This document shows, in pieces, positions 15,056 through 23,600 of a stretch of DNA of 25,833 bases (the first letter of the stretch is position 1; every line of letters begins with the position of its first letter). The stretch comes from Gammaproteobacteria bacterium (GTDB lineage: Bacteria > Pseudomonadota > Gammaproteobacteria > Pseudomonadales > Halieaceae). Under the pieces are notes generated by a model, which did no database searches, was not told the origin of the DNA, and was given only the letters and a program-made list of their open reading frames with translations. Made by a program: the position numbers and the translations under genes. The DNA lies in the NCBI GenBank assembly GCA_002748505.1, contig PDSN01000072.1, positions 1 through 25,833 of the forward strand, given 5' to 3'.

Positions 15056-15769
15056 CTAGGCAAGTGAACACGCCGCCACCAGTGCGGGCAACTCATCGAG
15101 ACCATCAATAACCGCAAGCGCTCCACTGTTGCGGAGTTGATCCACCGAATGTACCCCGTAGCTAACGCCGATACAGGGCATGTCGATGGCGGTGGCCATA
15201 TCCAGGTCGTAGGTGGTATCGCCCACCATAAGCGCCTGAGAAGCGCTCAAATTCAGCTCACTCAGCAACTCGCGGAGCATCTGCGGATGCGGTTTAGAGC
15301 GGGTTTCGTCCGCAGTGCGAGTGGCATCGAAGAAGTCGGCAAGATCCAGAGCATCGAGAATACGATTGAGCCCGCGCCGACTTTTGCCCGTTGCCACCGC
15401 CAGCTTGTAGCCCGAGTCGCGCAGGCCGGTGAGCACAGACATGGCATTGGGAAACAGTTCAGGCAAATTCTGCTCCTGGGCGATATAGTGCCTGGAATAT
15501 GCCTCTACCACCGTTTCCCATTGCGCCCGAGACGCGGAAGGAAACAAGCTCTGCACCGCCTCCAGCAAGCCAAGACCAATAATATTGCGTACCGCAGCGT
15601 CGGGCAGCGATGGCATGTCCGCCTCTAGAATCGCGTTTTGCATTGCCCGCACTATATGTGCCTCGGAATCACACACCGTGCCATCCCAATCGAAAATCAC
15701 TAACCCGGATGTTTCACCAGTAAATGGAATTTTCGGACAAAAGGACAAAGAAGGTTGTTCAGACATCAT
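15056..15769 (-). CDS. HAD-superfamily phosphatase (Gph/PGP-like, subfamily IA)
   Basis: The 237-residue hydrolase has the four HAD motifs: FDWDGTVCDSE with nucleophile Asp27 and Asp29, VATGKS (motif II), KPHP (motif III Lys), and GDTTYDLDMA (motif IV acidic residues). The alpha-helical cap follows motif I, as in phosphoglycolate phosphatases. The physiological substrate cannot be read from sequence. A HAD gene beside rluC, on the way to maf-yceD-rpmF, is a conserved arrangement in pseudomonads. I use ATG 15769 (ATGATG); a TTG 14 codons earlier is the alternative, and neither has a strong Shine-Dalgarno. Confidence 0.88.
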   Translation of the reverse strand: MMSEQPSLSFCPKIPFTGETSGLVIFDWDGTVCDSEAHIVRAMQNAILEADMPSLPDAAVRNIIGLGLLEAVQSLFPSASRAQWETVVEAYSRHYIAQEQNLPELFPNAMSVLTGLRDSGYKLAVATGKSRRGLNRILDALDLADFFDATRTADETRSKPHPQMLRELLSELNLSASQALMVGDTTYDLDMATAIDMPCIGVSYGVHSVDQLRNSGALAVIDGLDELPALVAACSLA

Positions 15770-15913
15770 GAAAAGCGTAGCGGTAGCTACAGTTTGAATG
15801 ATTTTGGGCAAGATTCGAAGTCATTTTTTTCGAAAAACCATTTAGGCACATTTTGTACATTGGCTTTTGTTGTCACTCATAATATAACTCATTGATATTA
15901 AATAAAAAACAGA

Positions 15914-15950
15914 AGAGCAGCCGCCGTACTGGTGAAATATCCGGGCTAAC
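15914..15950 (-). repeat. Partial copy of a dispersed repeat after rluC
   Basis: At 15929-15949 the 21-nt core CTGGTGAAATATCCGGGCTAA matches, with one difference, the right arm of the inverted repeat at 24564-24584. Similarity extends leftwards through AAGAGC.AGCC. It begins 4 nt after the rluC stop codon. No matching second arm is seen nearby. Confidence 0.75.
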
Positions 15951-15953
15951 ATC

Positions 15954-16907
15954 TCAGTACTCCAAACGATCAATGATATGCTGCAAATGGCTGTCCAGGG
16001 GCGCACTTACACTTCGTCGCTTACCCTCAACGTCAAAGTGAAGTTCACTGGCGTGCAGAAATAGACGCTTTAGACCCAGCGATTTAGCGACCTGCTCGGT
16101 GTGCTCGGTGCTGTATTTGCTGTCTCCAAGCAGCGGAAACCCCTGGTGACGCGCGTGCACACGGATCTGATGAGTGCGCCCCGTCACCGGGCGGGCTTCT
16201 ATCAAAGTCGCGCCGTGAAAACGCTTTACCACGGAAAACTCAGTGAGCGACGGCTTGCCCTCGGCAGACACGCGCACCATGCGCTCGCCAGAACTGAGCA
16301 CGTTTTTCTCAAGCGGCGCGCTGATCTGGCGGACTCGCGCGGGCCAACGCCCCGCCACCAGGGCCAGATAGCGCTTGCTCATCGTGCCCTCACGCAATTG
16401 GCGGTGCAGGTCTTTGAGCGCCGAGGCTTTGCGGGCGATCAGCAGACAGCCCGAGGTGTCCTTGTCCAGCCTGTGAACCAACTCCAGATAACGCTCCTGC
16501 GGACGCTGCTGGCGCAGCGCCTCAATCAAACCAAAATTCAGCCCGCTGCCCCCGTGCACCGCTAAACCAGACGGCTTATTCACCACTAACACGCCAGGAA
16601 AACTGGCAAGCACCGCCTGCTCCAGGGTGTCTTTCCAGTGTGCAGGCACAGGCTGCGGCGCACGTGGGTCTGCCTGGCGCACTGGCGGAATCCGCACCTG
16701 GTCGCCATGTTTAAGGCGATAATCGGCCTTTGCCCTGCCCTTGTTGACCCGAATCTCACCCTTGCGCAGCGCTTTGTAGATGCGCCCCTTGGGCACGCCC
16801 CTCATTACGCGGGCCAAATAGTTGTCCAGGCGCTGACCGTCACTGTTTTCATCCACCGTTTCGAAGCGCACCGCCATCCTCGGCGCAGCGCCTGTCTCAT
16901 CTTTCAT
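15954..16907 (-). CDS. rluC: 23S rRNA pseudouridine synthase RluC
   Basis: RluC isomerises uridines 955, 2504 and 2580 (E. coli numbering) in 23S rRNA. The 317-residue protein has an N-terminal S4 RNA-binding domain (about 24-75: QRLDNYLARVMRGVPKGRIY...RKGEIRVNKGRAK). The RluA-type catalytic domain has NKPSGLAVHGGSG (110-122) and HRLDKDTSG with catalytic Asp148, then RTHQIRVH (about 244-251). Alignment with E. coli RluC supports the ATG at 16907 although the Shine-Dalgarno is weak. It is divergent from rne, as in E. coli and Pseudomonas. Confidence 0.96.
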   Translation of the reverse strand: MKDETGAAPRMAVRFETVDENSDGQRLDNYLARVMRGVPKGRIYKALRKGEIRVNKGRAKADYRLKHGDQVRIPPVRQADPRAPQPVPAHWKDTLEQAVLASFPGVLVVNKPSGLAVHGGSGLNFGLIEALRQQRPQERYLELVHRLDKDTSGCLLIARKASALKDLHRQLREGTMSKRYLALVAGRWPARVRQISAPLEKNVLSSGERMVRVSAEGKPSLTEFSVVKRFHGATLIEARPVTGRTHQIRVHARHQGFPLLGDSKYSTEHTEQVAKSLGLKRLFLHASELHFDVEGKRRSVSAPLDSHLQHIIDRLEY

Positions 16908-16927
16908 ATAAAAGCCAATCTAAGTCG

Positions 16928-16956
16928 TTGATGAAGCAATAAATTGCTGCTATATT
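16928..16956 (+). promoter_or_regulatory. Sigma70 promoter of rne
   Basis: TTGATG (16928-16933), 17-nt spacer, TATATT (16951-16956). Transcription should begin near 16963, giving an rne leader of about 425 nt. Confidence 0.65.
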
Positions 16957-17387
16957 GCCGCAGTGTGCAGAATCTCCCGCATGCAGCAAGAGGTCAGATA
17001 CAGCCTCCCGTATTGTCACCGCCTGGTTCAGAACCCCCTGTAAGACGGTGAGCTGGTGCTGAAATAAGCGCCCCAGCATTGGCTGGCACACAAAGAAACA
17101 CACAACAGCCCATCGCCGCCTCCATGACAAAGCGCGGCGCTCGGCACACAGTAACCGCGCAGATTCTGCCGGATGAGAATGACGAACATACAAGGGCGTG
17201 GCCTGCGCAAAATGCAGACACTAGCAAATAAGCTCCGGCCATGCCAGCGCCTTGATACAAGCAGCGGTGCTTGCCTATACCTGTGCCGCAGTATTATTGG
17301 GCTTCTATATTGCCCGCGACGCTCTCGCGATGTTAGCTGGTGGTTCTCACCCGATATGCCTGCGCCTTTTTGCAAGGCACTAATTTC
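16957..17387 (+). promoter_or_regulatory. Long 5' leader of rne
   Basis: No convincing gene lies between the rne promoter and its ATG. RNase E in E. coli autoregulates through a long structured 5' UTR (about 360 nt) that it cleaves. This leader is similar in length and contains several inverted repeats, for example CGCGA/TCGCG at 17315-17329 and CACCG/CGGTG around 17018-17050. Role is inferred from the family; I did not match a specific hp2 element. Open frames on the minus strand here are antisense shadows. Confidence 0.45.
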
Positions 17388-20198
17388 ATGAAAAAAATGC
17401 TGATTAACGCAACGCATGCCGAAGAGCTGCGCGTTGCCATGGTTGATGGACAACGACTTTACGACCTCGATATCGAAAACCGCACCCGCATTCAAAAAAA
17501 ATCCAACATCTACAAAGGCAAAATAACCCGGGTTGAACCCAGTCTCGAAGCGGCTTTTGTTGAATTCGGCGCCGAGCGCCACGGCTTCCTCCCCCTGAAA
17601 GAAATCGCTCGCGAGTATTTCTACCAAAACCCCAAAGACGTCGAAGGCCGCGCCAAAATTCGCGACCTGGTCAAGGAGGGCACGGAAATCATCGTGCAAG
17701 TTGACAAAGAGGAGCGCGGCAACAAGGGCGCCGCACTTACCAGCTTTATCAGTCTCGCGGGACGCTATATGGTGTTGATGCCTAACAATCCCCGCGCCGG
17801 CGGCATTTCCCGCCGCATTGAGGGCGAAGAGCGCGCCGAACTCAAGGAAGCAATGGCCGACCTTGATATTCCGGCCGATATGGGCGTCATCGTACGCACC
17901 GCCGGAGTGGGACGCTCAACCGAAGAGCTACAAGCCGACCTCAGCTATCTGGTCAATCTCTGGCAGGCGGTGAGCAAGGCCGCCGGCGAGGTTGCAAGCC
18001 CCGCCCTGCTGCTGCAGGAAAGCAATGTGATTATTCGCACAATTCGCGATTATCTGCGCGATGATGTCGGCCAGGTTACCCTGGACTCAGAAGAAGCTTA
18101 TCATCAGGCATTGGACTTTGTGTCACAAGTCATGCCACAGTTCAAAAACCGTATTCGCCTGTACGAAGACAGCATTCCGATGTTCAATCGCTTTCAGATC
18201 GAAAGTCAGATTGAAACTGCCTTCCTGCGCGAAGTGCGCCTGCCCTCTGGTGGCTCTATCGTCATCGACCCCACCGAGGCGCTGGTGTCTATTGACATTA
18301 ACTCCGCCCGCGCCACCAAGGGCTCGGACATCGAAGACACCGCACTGCAAACCAATTTAGAAGCCGCGGATGAAATTGCGCGACAACTGCGTCTGCGCGA
18401 TATGGGCGGCCTGGTAGTCATTGATTTTATCGATATGCTGGCATCTCGCAATCAGCGCGCGGTGGAAAACCGTATGCGCGAAGCCCTGGGAGTGGATCGC
18501 GCGCGCGTACAAGTGGGCAAAATATCACGCTTTGGCCTCCTGGAGATGTCGCGCCAACGCCTGCGCCCTTCCCTGGGCGAAACCAGCACCAAGGTCTGCC
18601 CACGCTGCTCGGGTCAGGGCACTATACGCGATACCAAATCTCTTGCGCTGTCTATTTTGCGCCTGGTAGAAGAGGAAGCCATTAAAGACCGCAGCGCTGA
18701 AATTCGCGCGATTGTACCGGTCAGCGTAGCCGCTTACCTGCTCAACGAAAAACGCAGCGACTTATCCGACATCGAAGCCCAGACCAAAACCCGTGTTATC
18801 GTCGTACCCAACGCCAACATGGAGACGCCCCATTTCGATGTGCAGCGGATGCGTGATGATGAACTGGACGGTCAGCCTACAGTCAGCTATAAAATTGAGC
18901 TACCCGAGGCGGAATCCGAAGTCGTCGCCGAACCCCGTCGCCCGCAACCCAGTGTGCAGCAGGCCGCCGTACAAGTGACGCGCCCCCCTGCTGCCCCCGC
19001 GCCTGCACCCAAAACAGCAGACGTTGCCAAGACAGCCGCGGGTGCGGTTGGTATTGGCGCCTTGTTAAAACGGTGGGTGGGCGCTCTGATGGGCTCGACC
19101 CTAGAAGCCGAACAGGAGCAAACCAAGGACAAGGGCAAGGGCAAGGGCAAGGACAAAAACAAGTCCAAGCAGGACAAACGCGGCGGCAACAACCAGCGCC
19201 GCAACGGCAATCGTCAGCGCAATGAACGGGATAACGGCCGAGACGGTAACAAACAACGCGGCAACGGCAACAAAAACAAGAACAAGCAGGAGCGCAACGG
19301 CCAGCAGGATGAGCAACAGGGTAACAACCGCTCGCGTAACCGCGCGCCGCAAAACCGTCGCCGCAACCAACGCGATACCAACCGCGATACGTCTCAGCAT
19401 TCGCAAAACGAGACGCAAACGCCCTCAGCAAACAAAGCCGAGCGCGATGACAAACCACGCCATCGCCCCAGCGATCAGCGCCACGACGACAATCGCAGAC
19501 GTCGTAAGCGCGCGCGCCCCGACGGTGATGCGCAGCAACAGGATCTGCAAAAACTCACCCAAAAACCGGACAAAGCCGCTGCCGAGGCCGCGGGTGAAGC
19601 ACAAGCCGAGCAGAGCAAACCAGAGCGTGAGTCCGCACCGGTAAAAGCCAAAAAGCCAAAGTCAGAAAAAAAGGGCAAACGGCAAGATCCGGCGAAAACA
19701 CCTGAGGCGCCCCAAGCTGTCGAGCCGCAAGCACCTGAAACCGATGCGCTACGCTCCGATGCTGCAGCCAAAGCGCAAGCGGCCGCCCTGGCTGTTGCCG
19801 CCGCTGAACTCAGCACCATTGAGCGCGCCACTGGTGTGCAACCGCAGCCAAGCCCCGAGGCCTTGGCCGCAGCCGAGCTGGACGCGATAGAGACTTCCCC
19901 GTCCAGGCAAGAGGCGGAACGCTCGCAACAGGATGATGCTGTACTTGAGAGCGCAGCGCCCAGCGCATCAGAGGTCGAGCTCAAAACAGGAGTCAGCGAA
20001 GATGGCCGTGCGCTAAACGATCCCCGCAGCGCGCCCAGACCCGTGACTGAGCTTGGCATTGCAACGCAATCGTTTAGCCTGTTTAGCGACACGGTCGCGC
20101 CCGCGGTGGAAGCCAATACACGCTTTGTGCCCCGCGCTGGCAACGACCCCCGTGGCCCGCTTCCCAGGCCTGCGCAGGTACCTGACGAGACGGCCTGA
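17388..20198 (+). CDS. rne: Ribonuclease E
   Basis: This 936-residue endonuclease initiates mRNA decay and matures rRNA/tRNA, and it scaffolds the degradosome. The start MKKMLINATHAEELRVA matches E. coli RNase E; upstream in-frame codons do not. The catalytic half (about 1-510) has the S1 domain (about 36-118), catalytic Asp303 (SIDINSARAT) and Asp346 (VIDFIDM), and the Zn-link Cys404/Cys407 (CPRCSG), all at E. coli positions. A short hydrophobic/basic helix (GIGALLKRWVGALMG, about 559-573) fits the membrane-targeting segment. The rest is low-complexity: a Lys/Gly then Asn/Arg/Gln-rich tract (about 580-720), then an Ala/Glu/Pro-rich tail. No other degradosome site is recognisable by eye. Confidence 0.97.
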   Translation: MKKMLINATHAEELRVAMVDGQRLYDLDIENRTRIQKKSNIYKGKITRVEPSLEAAFVEFGAERHGFLPLKEIAREYFYQNPKDVEGRAKIRDLVKEGTEIIVQVDKEERGNKGAALTSFISLAGRYMVLMPNNPRAGGISRRIEGEERAELKEAMADLDIPADMGVIVRTAGVGRSTEELQADLSYLVNLWQAVSKAAGEVASPALLLQESNVIIRTIRDYLRDDVGQVTLDSEEAYHQALDFVSQVMPQFKNRIRLYEDSIPMFNRFQIESQIETAFLREVRLPSGGSIVIDPTEALVSIDINSARATKGSDIEDTALQTNLEAADEIARQLRLRDMGGLVVIDFIDMLASRNQRAVENRMREALGVDRARVQVGKISRFGLLEMSRQRLRPSLGETSTKVCPRCSGQGTIRDTKSLALSILRLVEEEAIKDRSAEIRAIVPVSVAAYLLNEKRSDLSDIEAQTKTRVIVVPNANMETPHFDVQRMRDDELDGQPTVSYKIELPEAESEVVAEPRRPQPSVQQAAVQVTRPPAAPAPAPKTADVAKTAAGAVGIGALLKRWVGALMGSTLEAEQEQTKDKGKGKGKDKNKSKQDKRGGNNQRRNGNRQRNERDNGRDGNKQRGNGNKNKNKQERNGQQDEQQGNNRSRNRAPQNRRRNQRDTNRDTSQHSQNETQTPSANKAERDDKPRHRPSDQRHDDNRRRRKRARPDGDAQQQDLQKLTQKPDKAAAEAAGEAQAEQSKPERESAPVKAKKPKSEKKGKRQDPAKTPEAPQAVEPQAPETDALRSDAAAKAQAAALAVAAAELSTIERATGVQPQPSPEALAAAELDAIETSPSRQEAERSQQDDAVLESAAPSASEVELKTGVSEDGRALNDPRSAPRPVTELGIATQSFSLFSDTVAPAVEANTRFVPRAGNDPRGPLPRPAQVPDETA

Positions 20199-20244
20199 TG
20201 TGGGTCGTCAACGTCAGTGAGGTTAAGAAAATACAACAAGGCTC

Positions 20245-20272
20245 TTGTCACCGGCGAAGCAATCGGTATAAT
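20245..20272 (+). promoter_or_regulatory. Promoter of tRNA-Ser
   Basis: TTGTCA (20245-20250), 16-nt spacer, perfect TATAAT (20267-20272), followed by a GC-rich discriminator (CCTCGCC), typical of stable-RNA promoters under stringent control. Confidence 0.7.
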
Positions 20273-20319
20273 CCTCGCCTTCGCTAACGCCGCGGTGCGG
20301 CATATACAGTGCGAAATTC

Positions 20320-20407
20320 GGTGGGCTGGCTGAGTGGTCGAAAGCGGCGGTCTTGAAAACCGTTGAGGCGAGAGCCTCCCGGGGTTCGAATCCCTGGCCC
20401 ACCGCCA
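20320..20407 (+). tRNA. serT: tRNA-Ser (anticodon UGA)
   Basis: Acceptor stem GGTGGGC/GCCCACC with discriminator G and encoded CCA. The D-arm is GGCTGAGTGGTC and the anticodon loop CTTGAAA has TGA at 20354-20356. There is a long variable arm (class II), and the T-arm has GGTTCGAATCC. The 88-nt length fits serine tRNA decoding UCA. Confidence 0.97.
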
Positions 20408-20416
20408 TTTTTTTTG

Positions 20417-20445
20417 CCGCAGCGCCTGGCGTTGCGGTTTTTTTT
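20417..20445 (+). terminator. Terminator after tRNA-Ser
   Basis: Stem CCGCAGCG / CGTTGCGG with a 5-nt loop followed by eight T residues (20438-20445), 9 nt past the tRNA CCA. Confidence 0.85.
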
Positions 20446-20596
20446 GCCTGTTTGTTTTCCCCTCCCCTTTTGCCAGACATCATAAAATCAGCCCCTCTGC
20501 CCTGTGGGGAGAAGCGCGAGTGCATGGAGTGCGAGAGAGGAAGGACTGCGTTTCACGCAAAAACCCTGCCCCCTCTCAAGCCGCCAGTGTAAATTG

Positions 20597-20605
20597 TGCT
20601 AGAAT
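20597..20605 (+). promoter_or_regulatory. Putative extended -10 promoter of metH
   Basis: TGC-TAGAAT forms an extended -10 element 65 nt upstream of the metH start. No good -35 is present, as is common for extended -10 promoters. Confidence 0.4.
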
Positions 20606-20621
20606 TCGCCTCCCTTTGTCG

Positions 20622-20642
20622 GGTATCGGCGCTGCCGATACC
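20622..20642 (+). promoter_or_regulatory. Perfect hairpin in the metH leader
   Basis: GGTATCGGC / GCCGATACC, 9 perfect pairs with a 3-nt GCT loop, ending 27 nt before the metH ATG. No T-tract follows. It is too small for a cobalamin riboswitch; it may be an operator or an mRNA 5'-end stabiliser. Confidence 0.5.
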
Positions 20643-20669
20643 GTGCCCACACCCTATCCGGAATGCAAA

Positions 20670-23600
20670 ATGAGCAACATATCAGCCTTTGAACAAGCCT
20701 TGAACAATCGTATTTTGGTGATTGATGGCGCGATGGGCACGATGATTCAGGCGGCAAAGCTCGAAGCCGGGGACTATCACGGCGAGCGCTTTGTCGATCA
20801 CGATGTCGACTTAAAGGGCAACAATGACCTGCTCACCCTCACCCGCCCGGATGTGATCGCCAATATTCACCGCGCCTACCTCGATGTTGGCGCGGATATT
20901 ATCGAAACCAACACCTTCAATGGCACGGGCATCGCCCAGGAAGACTACCGCTTAGGCTATCTCGCCAGAGAGCTAAACTTAGAGGCCGCGCGCATCGCCC
21001 GGGAAGTCGCCGATGAATACACGGCAAAAACCCCGGACAAGCCGCGCTTTGTAGCGGGGGTGCTTGGCCCCACCCCAAAAACCGCGTCTATTTCCCCCGA
21101 TGTCAACGACCCCGGCGCACGCAATATTAGCTTTGATGAACTGGCGCGGGACTATTTGGAGCAGACCCTCGCGCTGATCGAGGGCAAGGTCGATATACTG
21201 CTTATCGAAACCATTTTCGATACCTTAAATGCCAAGGCCGCTATTTATGCCATAGAGCAGGCGCGGGAACAAACCGGCGACGACATTCCGGTGATGATTT
21301 CCGTGACCTTCTCCGACACCAGTGGCCGGGTGTTGTCAGGCCAAACTCCAGAGGCCTTCTGGGCCTCTGTCGCCCACGCCAAACCCCTGGTTGTCGGCAC
21401 TAACTGTGGGCGCCGCTTCAAAGAGGTTCGCCCTTTTGCCGAAGCACTGGCAAACGCGTCCGACTGCTATTTTTCCGGCCATTTCAATGCGGGCCTGCCC
21501 AACGCTTTTGGCGAATTTGATGAAACCCCCGAGATTATGTATGAAGACCTGCGCGGCTTTGCCGAACGCGGTTTTTTAAACATCGCCGGTGGCTGCTGCG
21601 GCACAACGCCTGAGCATATCGCTGCGATTGCACGCGCGGTCGAGGGTCAAAAACCCCGCTCCCGCCCGCAACGCGAGCCTGCCTGTCGCTTAAGTGGTTT
21701 GGAAGCACTTAACATCACCAAAGACAGTTTATTTGTCAATGTGGGCGAGCGCTGCAATGTCACCGGCTCGGCGCGTTTTAAGCGCTTAGTGTTGGAAGGC
21801 GATTACGACACCGCACTGGATGTGGCGCGCGCCCAGGTGGAAGACGGCGCCCAGATCATCGACGTGAACATGGACGAAGGCATGTTAGATGCGGAAAATG
21901 CCATGGTCACGTTCTTAAACCTTGTCGCAAGCGAACCGGATATTTCTCGCGTACCCATCATGGTGGATTCGTCCAAGTGGTCGGTGATCGAGGCGGGCCT
22001 GAAATGTATTCAAGGCAAGCCCGTGGTCAACTCCATCAGCTTGAAAGAAGGCGAAGCACCGTTTATTGAAGCCGCCACCCAGTGTTTACGTTATGGTGCG
22101 GCGGTTGTTGTTATGGCCTTTGACGAAACCGGTCAGGCCGACACGCTGGCGAGAAAAATTGAAATCTGTAAACGCTCATACGATATTTTGACCACCGTCG
22201 TCGGCATGAGCGCCAACGATATTATTTTTGACCCCAATATTTTCGCGGTCGCCACCGGAATTGAAGAGCACAACAATTACGCGGTGGATTTTATCGAAGC
22301 GGTGCGCTATATCAAAACTGAATTGCCCGGCGCATTGGTCAGCGGTGGCGTAAGCAATGTCTCCTTTTCATTTCGCGGCAACAACCCGGTACGCGAGGCG
22401 ATCCACTCGGTATTTTTATTCCACGCTATTGGCGCAGGCATGGATATGGGCATCGTCAACGCCGGTCAGCTTGCGGTGTACGATGAATTGCCGAAAAACC
22501 TGCGCGATGCGGTGGAAGATGTGGTACTTAACCGCAACCCAGGCGCAACCGAAACCCTGCTGGATCTCGCCCAGGAATATCGCGACAGCGGCGACAGCGG
22601 TGCGGCTCACAAGAACGCTTTGGCATGGCGGGAATTGCCGGTTGCCAAGCGCCTGGAACACGCCCTGGTCAAAGGCATTAACAGCCATATTATCGAAGAT
22701 ACCGAAGAGGCTCGTTTAGCCTTTGCCAACCCCATCGAAGTGATTGAAGGCCCGCTGATGGACGGTATGAATGTGGTGGGCGATTTATTCGGCGCAGGTA
22801 AAATGTTTTTACCACAGGTGGTAAAAAGCGCGCGGGTCATGAAGCAATCGGTGGCCTATTTGCAGCCCTATATTGAAGAAGGTAAGGCCGCGGGTTCCAG
22901 CAACGGTAAAATACTGCTGGCCACGGTGAAAGGCGATGTACACGATATTGGCAAAAATATTGTGGGGGTAGTGCTGCAGTGCAATAACTTTGAAGTGATC
23001 GATATGGGCGTGATGGTATCTTGCGAAGATATTTTACAACGCGCCCAGGAAGAAGACGTGGATATGATTGGCCTTAGCGGCCTGATCACTCCGTCACTGG
23101 ATGAAATGGTACACGTTGCCAGTGAAATGCAGCGCTTAGGCTACGAAATACCGCTTTTAATCGGCGGTGCAACCACTTCCAAAGCCCATACGGCGGTAAA
23201 AATTGAACCGCAGTATTCCAACGACGCCGCGGTATACGTACCCGATGCTTCGCGGGGTGTGGCTGTGGCCAGTCAATTATTGGGCGCGGGAAAACCCGCC
23301 TTTGTGGCCGAGCGCAGAGGCGAATACCAGGGCGTGCGTGAACGTGTCGCTGGCAGGAAGCCCCGAGCGGCATTACTCAGCTACGAAGATGCAACACGCA
23401 ACGCACCGCAGTTTGACTGGCAAAACTACCAATGTGTTGTGCCACAGTTTCTCGGCCTGAAAGTGCTGGATGACTATCCCCTGGAAGCATTACTGGACAC
23501 ACTGGACTGGACGCCGTTTTTTCTCACCTGGGAACTCGCAGGAAAGTACCCGCGCATTCTTGAAGATGAAATTGTCGGCCAGCAAGCCAAAGATTTATTT

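Noticed and set aside
15760..15824. Possible 21-codon upstream ORF ending at the HAD start codons
   Set aside because: Its ATG has no ribosome binding site and the peptide has no leader-like codon run; overlap with the HAD start is probably chance.
16897..17699. Minus-strand open frames across the rne leader and start (up to 223 residues)
   Set aside because: They are antisense to conserved RNase E codons or to its leader, overlap each other in different frames, and show no recognisable domain.
18883..20251. Long minus-strand frames opposite the 3' half of rne
   Set aside because: They arise from the biased Ala/Gln/Arg/Lys codons of the disordered RNase E tail; Cys/Leu/Ser-rich products without domains.
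20408..20669. Cobalamin riboswitch before metH
   Set aside because: No B12-box-like sequence seen and the 65-nt leader from the likely promoter is too short for the aptamer.
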